Assembly (NCBI GenBank): GCA_964437145.1
Contig: CAYTFW010000105.1
Coordinates: forward strand, 1-22,629
Direction: 5' to 3'
Length of the DNA stretch: 22,629 nucleotides
Origin: JAFAZJ01 sp964437145
GTDB taxonomy: Bacteria; Pseudomonadota; Alphaproteobacteria; Reyranellales; Reyranellaceae
The position numbers were made by a program, and so were the translations under genes. Each line of letters opens with the position of its first letter. Position 1 is the first letter of the stretch. Below are positions 15,681-22,629 of this stretch, in pieces. Below the pieces are notes generated by a model, which did no database searches, was not told the DNA's origin, and saw only the letters and a list, made by a program, of their open reading frames with translations.

Positions 15681-16417
15681 CTGCGCGCCGCCGCCTTCGT
15701 CTCCGCTTCACCCTCGGCGCCGAAATCACCCTCGATCGCTCCGCCGCGCATCGCCGTATGCATCTTTGGGTACTCGCGACGGAAGCACTCGGCGATGGTG
15801 TCGAACGGGATGTCGGCATAGACGCCGCGATAGGCGAGGTACTCCATGTGCCGGCGGCCAGCGATGTCGTAGGGGTGGTAGATCGAGTCGCTGTGGCCAT
15901 CCCACGCCAGCGGCTTCAGCCCGAAGCGCTCGGTGAGCTGGCGGTTGAAGGCCGGCGTCGCCTTGATCCAGCGCCCGTCGAGGCCAATGTCGACGTAGCC
16001 GTGGAAGTAGAAGACGTCGGTGCCCATGAACTCGGTCATGCGCTGGGTCGTCATGTGATTGCGCACGTCGGCGTATCCGACGCGCGCGGGCACGCCCACC
16101 GCGCGGCAGGCCGCGGCCATCAGCCCGGATTTGTTGATGCAATAGCCATGCCCCGCCGCCAGGGTCGCGCTCGCCTTGTAGGCATCAGGCATCAACGGCG
16201 TCGTGTAGGGGTCGTAGCGGATGTCGTCGCGCACGGCGTGATACAGCCGCAGCGCTTTCTCGCGCGGATCGCTGGCATCGCCGACGATGGCGCGGGCCCA
16301 GGCCGCGACGGCGGGATGGTCGCTGTCGATCAGCGCGCCCGGCTTCAGCCATTCGGCCGGCCCGGTCCCGTCCATCACCACGTCGTCCTGCTGGAAGGTC
16401 CTGAGATCGATGGTCAT
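15677..16417 (-). CDS. Transglutaminase-like (cysteine protease fold) protein
   Basis: This 246-residue protein has a transglutaminase-core domain at roughly 50-160. The catalytic Cys is C93 in GHGYCINKSGLMAAACRAVG, and the His is H139 in YFHGYVDIGLDGRW. The third residue, normally Asp in a W-x3-D-P motif, reads W-I-K-A-T-P here (T154), so the triad may be altered or completed by another residue such as N158. Such bacterial proteins are predicted peptidases or amidases; no function is established. It is cytoplasmic, with no signal peptide. ATG 16417 was preferred over the longer frame because the extra N-terminus is low-complexity and runs into the opposite gene. It is divergent from the MetE-like gene and coupled to the MFS exporter. 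Confidence 0.8.
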   Translation of the reverse strand: MTIDLRTFQQDDVVMDGTGPAEWLKPGALIDSDHPAVAAWARAIVGDASDPREKALRLYHAVRDDIRYDPYTTPLMPDAYKASATLAAGHGYCINKSGLMAAACRAVGVPARVGYADVRNHMTTQRMTEFMGTDVFYFHGYVDIGLDGRWIKATPAFNRQLTERFGLKPLAWDGHSDSIYHPYDIAGRRHMEYLAYRGVYADIPFDTIAECFRREYPKMHTAMRGGAIEGDFGAEGEAETKAAARR

Positions 16418-16490
16418 CGCAGCCCCATGCCCGCCGCCGGGATCGCCGTCAACTGCCGTTGCGCCGCGCCGCTCGCGGCCCGAAAGTGAC

Positions 16491-16505
16491 GGCGGGAGGA
16501 CCGCC
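16491..16505 (+). promoter_or_regulatory. Ribosome-binding site inside a small hairpin
   Basis: The bases ggcgg-gagga-ccgcc form a perfect 5-bp stem with the Shine-Dalgarno core GAGGA as its loop, ending two bases before the ATG at 16508. A 5-bp G:C stem could limit ribosome access or simply present the site in a loop. The whole divergent intergenic region is only 90 bases, too short for a known cobalamin or SAM riboswitch. Confidence 0.3.
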
Positions 16506-16507
16506 AG

Positions 16508-17668
16508 ATGAAGCTCAGCAAGGACCGAATCCTGGTCACCCATGTCGGCAGCCTGCCGCGGCCCGCCGTGCTCGACGACCTGCTGATCAGCCAGGAGGCC
16601 GGCGAGGCGGTCGACGAGTCACTGCTGGCGCGCGAGGCGGCGGAGGCGGTGCGCAACGTCGTGGCCAAGCAGATCGAGGCCGGCATCGACATCGTCAACG
16701 ACGGCGAGCAGCCGCGCGTCGGCTTCCAGACCTATATCGTGCGCCGCATGTCGGGCTTCGGCGGCGAGTCCAAGCGACCGCGCGCCAAGGACATGCAGGA
16801 GTTCCGCATCTACGCCCGCCAGCTCGCCCAGCGCCTGTCACGCCGCCCCAAGGTCGCCAACGCGCCGCAGGCCGTCGCGGACGTGCGTTACGGCACGCTG
16901 GATGAGGCGAAGGCCGAAGCCGAGATGATGCACGCGGCGCTGAAGGCGCAGAAAAGCCCGCCGCTCGAGACCTTCATGACCGCGCCCTCGCCCGGCATCA
17001 TCGCCACGACGATGCTCAACGCGCACTACGACAGCCACGAGGCCTATGTCATGGCGCTGGCACGCGAGCTGGTCCGCGAATACCGCTTCGTCGTCGACCA
17101 GGGCTTCACCCTGCAGATCGATGCGCCCGATCTGGCGATGGAACGCACCATGCTGTTCCAGGACAAGTCCCTGGCCGAGTTTCTCGCCATCGTCGAGCTG
17201 CATGTCGCGGCGATCAACGTGGCGCTTGATGACATCCCGCGCGAGAAGGTCCGGCTGCATTGCTGCTGGGGCAATTGGGAGGGCCCGCACATCCACGACG
17301 TGCCGCTCGCCGATATCCTGCCCCTGCTCTACGCCGCGAAGGCCGGCGCGCTCAGCCTCGAATTCGCCAACCCGCGCCACGCGCACGAATACCCGGCGTT
17401 CAAGCGCCATCCCCTGCCGTCGCATATGACTCTGATGGCCGGCGTGCTCGACACCACGACCAACTTCGTCGAGCACCCCGAGCTGATCGCCAACCGGCTG
17501 TGCGAGGCGGCGGCGGCGGTGGGCGACCGCGAGCGCGTGATCGCCAGCACCGATTGCGGCTTCGGCACCTTCGCCGGCTCGGCCTATGTCGCCGAGGACG
17601 TCGTCTGGGCCAAGCTCGCCGCCGCGCGCGCGGGCGCGGACATCGCGACCAAGCGGTTGTGGGGTTGA
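16508..17668 (+). CDS. Methionine synthase II (MetE C-terminal)-like / epoxyalkane:CoM transferase-like protein
   Basis: This 386-residue zinc-dependent methyl- or alkyl-transferase-like barrel corresponds to the C-terminal half of MetE only; full MetE is about 750 residues. The zinc ligands are visible: H251-x-C253 in LHCCWGNWEG, E285 in LSLEFANP, and C350 in TDCGFGTF. The N-terminus THVGSLPRP is the family signature, and GEQPRVGFQTYIV follows. Stand-alone members include archaeal-type methionine synthases and epoxyalkane:coenzyme M transferase, so it activates a thiol on zinc; the thiol and the alkyl donor are unknown. It stands alone, divergent from the transglutaminase-like gene, with a good GGAGG at 16495-16499. 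The stop at 17666-17668 lies about 20 bases before the sequence gap. Confidence 0.85.
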   Translation: MKLSKDRILVTHVGSLPRPAVLDDLLISQEAGEAVDESLLAREAAEAVRNVVAKQIEAGIDIVNDGEQPRVGFQTYIVRRMSGFGGESKRPRAKDMQEFRIYARQLAQRLSRRPKVANAPQAVADVRYGTLDEAKAEAEMMHAALKAQKSPPLETFMTAPSPGIIATTMLNAHYDSHEAYVMALARELVREYRFVVDQGFTLQIDAPDLAMERTMLFQDKSLAEFLAIVELHVAAINVALDDIPREKVRLHCCWGNWEGPHIHDVPLADILPLLYAAKAGALSLEFANPRHAHEYPAFKRHPLPSHMTLMAGVLDTTTNFVEHPELIANRLCEAAAAVGDRERVIASTDCGFGTFAGSAYVAEDVVWAKLAAARAGADIATKRLWG

Positions 17669-17689
17669 CTTAATTTCTTCGGGCCGCGC

Positions 17690-17789
17690 NNNNNNNNNNN
17701 NNNNNNNNNNNNNNNNNNNNNNNNNNNNNNNNNNNNNNNNNNNNNNNNNNNNNNNNNNNNNNNNNNNNNNNNNNNNNNNNNNNNNNNNN
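17690..17789. other. Assembly gap (100 N)
   Basis: Exactly 100 unknown bases, a conventional size for a gap of unknown length. The 10-mer cgggccgcgc occurs immediately on both sides (17680-17689 and 17790-17799). Merging the two copies would let the thioesterase frame run on antisense through the MetE-like gene without a stop, so simple joining is probably wrong and real sequence is missing, including the end of the thioesterase gene. Confidence 0.98.
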
Positions 17790-18189
17790 CGGGCCGCGCG
17801 CGGTCTTCTTGCCATGCCTCGACTGACACATTGACGACGCGGCGGCCCTGCTTGGTCACGGTGGCTTTGGCGATCGTGTCGACCGGGCGGCCGGAGCGCA
17901 GGTAGTCGACGGTGATATTGACGATCTTGGGCAGGCTCTCGTTGTCGAGTTCCCACAGCAGATGGAAGATCGCCGCCATCTCCATCAGCGAGCCGATCGT
18001 GCCGCCGTGCAGCGCCGGCAGATGCGTGTTGCCGATCAGCTCGGGCTTGTAGCGCATGCGCGTCAGCAGCTCGCCGGTCGAGTTCTCCGGCGCCATGCCC
18101 ATCCACTGCGCGTAGGGAATCGCCTCGGCCAGCGCCGCGAGGTCGCCCTCGTCGCGCGCCTTGCGCAGGCGGTCGAGACGCAGGCTCAT
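17790..18189 (-). CDS. PaaI-type hotdog thioesterase, 3' end lost in assembly gap
   Basis: The first 133 residues of an acyl-CoA thioesterase of the PaaI/YigI-like hotdog family are present. The active-site helix carries H61-G-G and, nine residues after the His, E70 where the family has Asp or Glu. The beta-strand NITVDYLRSGRP (91-102) is the hotdog core signature, and VTKQGRRVVNVSVEAW (111-126) follows. Only the last strand, roughly 10-15 residues, appears to be missing behind the gap. The ATG overlaps the stop of the preceding thioesterase gene (ATGA), so both are made from one transcript. It probably releases CoA from an intermediate of the dehydrogenase pathway. Confidence 0.85.
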
Positions 18190-18698
18190 GACGCCCCCTT
18201 GGTGAGGCGTGCGCCGATGGTCTGGGCCTGCAGCACCGAGCCCTTGGTGCCCATCATGAAGGTGCCGGCCGACGAGGCGATCGGATCATCGGAATCGCCG
18301 TGATGCGCCACCGCGCGGGTGAAGGCGACGTTGTTGGTGAGCTTGAAGCACGTGGCCTCGGCGATCACCGCCTGCCGGGGCGTCGCCGGCTTGATGTAGT
18401 CGATGCGCAGGTCGAGCGTGGCGAAAGGCGACGGCTCGCTCAGCATGGTGGCCACCGCCATGCCGCAGCAGGCGTCGATCATCGTCGTCAGCGCGCCACC
18501 GAACAGCACGCCGGTTTCGGGGTTACCCACGAGATGCGGCTGCCATTCGAGCCTCATCGTGGCCACGCCCTTGCGCACCGCTACGACCTGCAGGCCCAGC
18601 GCCTTGTTCTGCGGGATGGTGTCGGAGAACAGCCGCTGGAACATCGCCAGCGCCTGATCCGGCATGGTCTCGAAGATGGAGGCGGGCTTGTCGGCCAT
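18186..18698 (-). CDS. PaaI-type hotdog thioesterase
   Basis: This is a complete hotdog-fold protein of 170 residues. The helix motif reads LFGGALTTMID, with Phe (F66) at the position of the usual His of HGG and the acidic residue D75 nine positions later. The core strand DLRIDYIKPATP (96-107) is typical of PaaI-like thioesterases acting on aromatic or medium-chain acyl-CoAs. An N-terminal helix of about 30 residues precedes the domain. It lies 3 bases after the acyl-CoA dehydrogenase stop and is coupled to the next thioesterase gene, so the two may form a hetero-oligomer. The specific acyl group is unknown. Confidence 0.87.
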   Translation of the reverse strand: MADKPASIFETMPDQALAMFQRLFSDTIPQNKALGLQVVAVRKGVATMRLEWQPHLVGNPETGVLFGGALTTMIDACCGMAVATMLSEPSPFATLDLRIDYIKPATPRQAVIAEATCFKLTNNVAFTRAVAHHGDSDDPIASSAGTFMMGTKGSVLQAQTIGARLTKGAS

Positions 18699-18701
18699 CG
18701 A

Positions 18702-19880
18702 CTACAGCCCCATCTGCCGCGCCGCGAGATCCTTCATGATCTCCAGCGAGCCGCCGCCGATGGTCATCACCTTGGTCTCGCGGTAGATGCGCTCGACCTT
18801 CGCCCCGCGCAGATAGCCGGCGCCGCCGAAGATCTGCATCGCTTCGTTGGCGACGTACTCCAGCGTCGTCGTGGCCAGGTTCTTCAGCATGCAGATCTCG
18901 GCCACGGGTCGCTCGCCCTGGTGCACGCGCCAGGCCAGCAGCTCGAGATTGGCCTTCACCGCGTTCACCTTCATCGCCATGTCGACGATCTTGTGACGGA
19001 TCACCTGGTTGGCGATCAGCGGCTTGCCGAAGGTGTGGCGCTCGCGGGCGTAGGCGATCGCCTCGTCGAGGCAGACGCGGGCAAAGCCATGCGCGCCCGC
19101 CGCCAGGCCGATGCGCTCCTGGTTGAAGTTCAGCATGATGCCGATGAAGCCACGGTTCTCCTCACCGATCAGGTTCTCGACCGGCACCTTGCAGTCGTCG
19201 AAGAAGAGCTGCGCCGTGTCGGAGGCCCACCAGCCCATCTTGCGCAGCTTGGTGCGCGAGAAGCCGGGCCGGTCGCGCTCGATCAGCAGCAGCGAGACGC
19301 CCGACGCGCCCGGCCCGCCGGTGCGAACCGCGACGGTGTAGTAATCGGCGCGGAAGCCCGACGTAATGAACATCTTTTGGCCGTTGATTACAAAGTGATC
19401 GCCCTCGCGCCGCGCCGTGGTCTTCAGGTTGGCCACATCGGAGCCGCCGCTGGGTTCGGTGATGGCGAGCGCGCTGATCTTCTCGCCGGCCAGGATCTCC
19501 GGCAGCACCTTGCGCTTCATCCACTCCGGCCCCAGCGCGGCGATCGGCGGCGCGCCGATCGAATGGCTCATCAGCGAGGCGTTGACGCCGCCGCTGCCGG
19601 CCTTGGCCAGCTCCTCGCTGACGATGATGCGGTAGAACGGGTCGGTCGGCACGCCGCCGAATTCCTCGGGGTAACCGAGCTGCAACAAGCCGATGCCCGC
19701 GGCCTTGCGGTAGAGCTCGCGCGGGAACTCGCCGGCTTCGTCCCATTCGTCGACATAGGGCGCGATCTCCCGGCTCACGAAACGCCGCAGTGTGTCGCGG
19801 AAGGCCTCGTGGTCGGCGGTATAGAACGGGCTGGCCGGCGTCGCCGCCGGCGGGGCTGGCTCGCGCATCGCGGTACTCAT
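18702..19880 (-). CDS. Acyl-CoA dehydrogenase family protein
   Basis: This is a 392-residue FAD-dependent acyl-CoA dehydrogenase of normal length. The FAD-binding segment is ITEPSGGSDVANL (140-152), followed by FITSGFRADYYTV. The canonical C-terminal catalytic site reads TIGGGSLEIM, with Gly where medium- and short-chain enzymes have Glu. Instead E255 in FNQERIGLAAG occupies the position of the catalytic Glu of isovaleryl- and long-chain acyl-CoA dehydrogenases, so an active enzyme of that type is likely, transferring electrons to ETF. It begins at ATG 19880 with gggaga upstream, leads the operon with two thioesterases, and is divergent from the liv operon. Confidence 0.92.
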   Translation of the reverse strand: MSTAMREPAPPAATPASPFYTADHEAFRDTLRRFVSREIAPYVDEWDEAGEFPRELYRKAAGIGLLQLGYPEEFGGVPTDPFYRIIVSEELAKAGSGGVNASLMSHSIGAPPIAALGPEWMKRKVLPEILAGEKISALAITEPSGGSDVANLKTTARREGDHFVINGQKMFITSGFRADYYTVAVRTGGPGASGVSLLLIERDRPGFSRTKLRKMGWWASDTAQLFFDDCKVPVENLIGEENRGFIGIMLNFNQERIGLAAGAHGFARVCLDEAIAYARERHTFGKPLIANQVIRHKIVDMAMKVNAVKANLELLAWRVHQGERPVAEICMLKNLATTTLEYVANEAMQIFGGAGYLRGAKVERIYRETKVMTIGGGSLEIMKDLAARQMGL

Positions 19881-19918
19881 GGTCGGATGTCGTCTCCCGA
19901 TTTCCCCACTTCATAAAC

Positions 19919-19933
19919 GGATTCATCGAATCC
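19919..19933. promoter_or_regulatory. Dyad-symmetric operator candidate between acyl-CoA dehydrogenase and liv operons
   Basis: The bases ggattc-atc-gaatcc form a perfect 6+6 inverted repeat with a 3-base centre. It lies 39 bases upstream of the dehydrogenase start and about 100 bases upstream of livH in the only intergenic space between the divergent operons. It is the size of a dimeric repressor site and could control one or both sides. No regulator gene is visible next to it. Confidence 0.4.
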
Positions 19934-19958
19934 TGTCTCGCTCGGCGACACCGGCGAC

Positions 19959-19987
19959 TTTACAGCGCGAGACGACTTCGATATTGG
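19959..19987 (+). promoter_or_regulatory. Possible sigma-70-type promoter for the liv operon
   Basis: TTTACA at 19959-19964 matches the -35 consensus at five of six positions. With a 17-base spacer, TATTGG at 19982-19987 is a poor -10; GATATT at 19980-19985 fits better but with a 15-base spacer. It points toward livH, 45 bases away. This is weak evidence, offered because no better candidate is seen in the 151-base intergenic region. Confidence 0.25.
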
Positions 19988-20031
19988 CGATGGAGTGATG
20001 GCGACGCGAGATCGCCCGCGGGAGGACAGAG

Positions 20032-20904
20032 CTGGTCACGTTTCTGCAGTTGCTGCTCAACGGTGTCGCGGTCGGCTGTATCTATGGCTTGGTCGCGCTC
20101 GGGTTCGTGCTCATCTACAAGGCGACCGAGCTGGTCAACTTCGCCCAGGGCGACCTGCTGATGCTGGGCGCCTTCGTCGCCTACATGGCCATCGCCTGGT
20201 GGGGTTGGGACTATTGGCTGGGCTTCGCCCTCGCCGTGGTCGTCGTCGCCCTGTTCGGCGCCGTGCTCGACCGCTCCATCCTGCGCAAGGTGATCGGTCA
20301 GCCGCAATTCGCGGTGGTCATGCTGACCATCGGCCTGGGCGCGATGTTCCGCACCTTCGCCAGCGTCACCTGGGGATCGGAGATCTACACGCTGACGACG
20401 CCGTTCGACGGCAAGACGGTGATCGGCGGCGCAACCTTCAGCGACCAGTACCTGTCGATCGTCGTCGGCACCGTCATCCTGTGCGGCACGCTCTATGCCT
20501 TCTTCAACTACACCCGAATCGGCGTGGCCATGCAGGCGACGTCGCAGAACCAGCTGGCCGCCTACTACATGGGCATCCCGGTCAAGCTGATCTTCTCGTT
20601 CATCTGGGCGATCTCGGCGGCGACGGCGGCGGTGGCCGGCATCCTGCTGGCGCCGGTCACCCTGATCGATATCAACATGGGTTTGGCGGTGGCGCTGAAG
20701 GCCTTCGCCGCGGCGGTGCTGGGCGGCTTCGGCTCGATCCCAGGCGCCCTGGTCGGCGGCATCATCATCGGGCTGATCGAGCTGTTCGCCGGCCGCTACC
20801 TGCCCGACGGCTTCAAGGACGCGGCCCCCTACATCGTGCTGCTGCTCATGCTCGCGGTTCGCCCGCAGGGTCTGTTCGGCTCGCTCGGCCGCAAGAAAGT
20901 GTAG
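20032..20904 (+). CDS. livH: Branched-chain amino-acid-type ABC transporter permease LivH
   Basis: This is an inner-membrane permease of about 290 residues with eight or so helices, of the HAAT (LivH) class. LNGVAVGCIYGLVALGFVLI and the following KATELVNFAQGDLLMLGAF are the conserved N-terminal block, and GGFGSIPGALVGGIIIGLIE near the C-terminus is the matching LivH signature. There is no in-frame ATG or GTG at the N-terminus. A strong GGGAGGA (20020-20026) stands 5 bases before CTG 20032, which would give LVTFLQLLLNG, the normal LivH beginning; the nearest standard start is TTG 20050, six codons later and far from the ribosome site. CTG 20032 is my choice. It pairs with LivM, nine bases downstream; the ligand need not be a branched-chain amino acid. 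Confidence 0.88.
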   Translation: MVTFLQLLLNGVAVGCIYGLVALGFVLIYKATELVNFAQGDLLMLGAFVAYMAIAWWGWDYWLGFALAVVVVALFGAVLDRSILRKVIGQPQFAVVMLTIGLGAMFRTFASVTWGSEIYTLTTPFDGKTVIGGATFSDQYLSIVVGTVILCGTLYAFFNYTRIGVAMQATSQNQLAAYYMGIPVKLIFSFIWAISAATAAVAGILLAPVTLIDINMGLAVALKAFAAAVLGGFGSIPGALVGGIIIGLIELFAGRYLPDGFKDAAPYIVLLLMLAVRPQGLFGSLGRKKV

Positions 20905-20913
20905 GGGCGGCCA

Positions 20914-22049
20914 ATGCGTTTCCTCTTCAAGACGTCCTACAACCAGGATATCGGCCTGTTCCGCGACAAGGTTGATCTGTTCTGGTACGGCCTGCTCGGC
21001 GTCGCCGCGCTCGGGCTGCCGCTGCTGATGTCGACCTACTACGTCACCGAGATCAGCCTGGTGCTGATCTACGGCATCTGCGGCATCTCGCTGATGGTGC
21101 TGGTCGGCTATACCGGCCTCGTGTCACTGGGCCACGCCGCCTTCCTCGGCATCGGCGCCTATGCGCACGGCTATTTCCTGAAGATCGGCATCCCCTGGAT
21201 CCCGTCGGTCGCCATGGCCGTCGTCATCACCACCGCCTGCGGCCTGATCGTCGGCCTGCCGGCGCTCCGGATGACCGGCATCTATCTCACGATCGCGACC
21301 TTGGCCTTCGCGCTGATCATCCAGGAGGTGTTCAACCACTGGACGGCTGTGACCAACGGCTTCGACGGCCTGCCGGTCGCCATGCCGGAGATCTTCGGCA
21401 TCACTTTCAGCAAGGCCAATTTCTACTATCTCTGTCTCTTCTTCCTCGTGCTGTGCCTGTGGCTCACGCGCAACCTGCTGCGCTCGCCCACTGGCCGCGC
21501 CTGGGTGGCGATCCGCGACAGCGAGATCGCCGCGCAGTCCATGGGCGTGCATCTGGCGATCTACAAGTCGATCGCCTTCGCCTACTCCGCCGGCCTGATG
21601 GGCTTGGCCGGCGCGCTTTACGCCCACAAGATCTCCCATCTGGCGCCCGACATCTTCAACATCCTGCTGTCGATCAACTTCCTGCTGCTGGTGATCGTGG
21701 GCGGGCTGGGCTCGCTGCACGGCACGATCTTCGGCGCGATCTTTGTCGTGCTGCTGCCGCCGATCATCTCGATCCTGCGCGACGAGATCCCAGCCAGCCT
21801 CGGCGCCGCCGCGACCTCGACCGGCATCGCCGCGATCGGCGCCATCGGCAAGGCGATCGGCGGCTTCCTCGCCAAGCCCGGCGTCGAGGCCGGCATCCTC
21901 GGCCTGATCCTGGTGCTGGTGATCCTGCTCGAGCCTCTGGGCATCTACGGCCGCTGGGTGAAGATCCGCGTCTTCTTCTCGACCTTCCCCATGTACAAGC
22001 GCGCCACGTTCAAACGGCAGAAGAGCTACATGAAGTCGGAGCGGCTGCG

Positions 22050-22053
<4 letters not shown>
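20914..22053 (+). CDS. livM: Branched-chain amino-acid-type ABC transporter permease LivM
   Basis: This 379-residue permease forms the pore with LivH. GYTGLVSLGHAAFLGIGAYAH (65-85) and TGIYLTIATLAFALIIQEVF (121-140) are LivM landmarks, and the ATPase-contact loop RAWVAIRDSEIAAQSMGV lies at 195-212. Two additions make it longer than E. coli-type core domains: an Ala/Gly-rich segment between the last two helices (about 290-326, ending GGFLAKPG) and a basic tail (TFKRQKSYMKSERLR). I recall this tail from a LivM subgroup often found near acyl-CoA ligases, which would fit an organic-acid substrate, but this is memory and inference. ATG 20914 has a weak aggggcgg upstream; the stop overlaps the livG start (GTGA). 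Confidence 0.9.

Positions 22054-22629
<576 letters not shown>

Noticed and set aside
16418..16507. Possible cobalamin or SAM riboswitch before the MetE-like gene
   Set aside because: Only 90 bases are available between divergent genes and no B12-box or SAM aptamer pattern is visible.
18300..19916. A 538-codon plus-strand frame opposite the thioesterase and acyl-CoA dehydrogenase
   Set aside because: His/Arg/Asp-rich antisense shadow; both minus-strand genes have intact motifs.

Overview
The window is a high-GC (estimated by eye, not computed) bacterial chromosome segment with tightly packed genes, many translationally coupled through ATGA or GTGA overlaps. Gene content points to a free-living, probably soil or water alphaproteobacterium: an Aap-type polar amino-acid ABC transporter, a Liv-type ABC transporter, acyl-CoA metabolism and FCD-type GntR regulation. 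Rhodospirillales-like is a guess from style, not a proven placement. A run of 100 N at 17690-17789 shows that this is a draft scaffold.

Layout. (1) 1-2352: an AT-richer leader with a dispersed-repeat signature, an MFS transporter and a metallophosphoesterase. A long palindromic repeat separates these from a convergent membrane fatty-acid desaturase (2475-3446, minus). (2) 3538-5360: a class I SAM methyltransferase coupled to an Asp-nucleophile alpha/beta hydrolase, followed by a previously coupled gene now reduced to its two ends (pseudogene). (3) 5354-11430, minus: a six-gene operon, read as sphingosine-phosphate-lyase-like PLP enzyme, periplasmic binding protein, two permeases, ATPase (aapJQMP order) and a GntR/FCD regulator. 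Two tandem near-identical 20-21 bp units lie just upstream of its first start codon. (4) 11611-16417, minus: transglutaminase-like protein, Bcr/CflA-type MFS exporter, SDR dehydrogenase, M20 metallopeptidase and GST. Two copies of one palindromic repeat family lie directly after the SDR and GST stop codons. (5) 16508-17668: a stand-alone MetE C-terminal-type (methionine synthase II / epoxyalkane:CoM transferase-like) enzyme. (6) 17790-19880, minus: acyl-CoA dehydrogenase and two hotdog thioesterases in one operon, the last cut by the gap. (7) 20032-22629, plus: livH, livM and the start of livG, running off the window and divergent from the dehydrogenase.

How the genes may work together. The minus-strand operon at 5354-11430 looks like a regulated uptake-plus-catabolism unit: binding protein and permease import an amino acid or amine-containing compound, the PLP enzyme decarboxylates or cleaves it, and the GntR protein senses it. 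The divergent dehydrogenase/thioesterase and liv operons suggest uptake of an organic acid or amino acid that is activated to a CoA thioester and oxidised. Both are inferences from context. I see no rRNA, tRNA, CRISPR array, insertion sequence, phage gene or defence system. The most novel material is the lyase-transporter-regulator operon with its tandem operator-like repeats, the palindromic repeat elements, and a livH that appears to lack any standard start codon at its conserved N-terminus.
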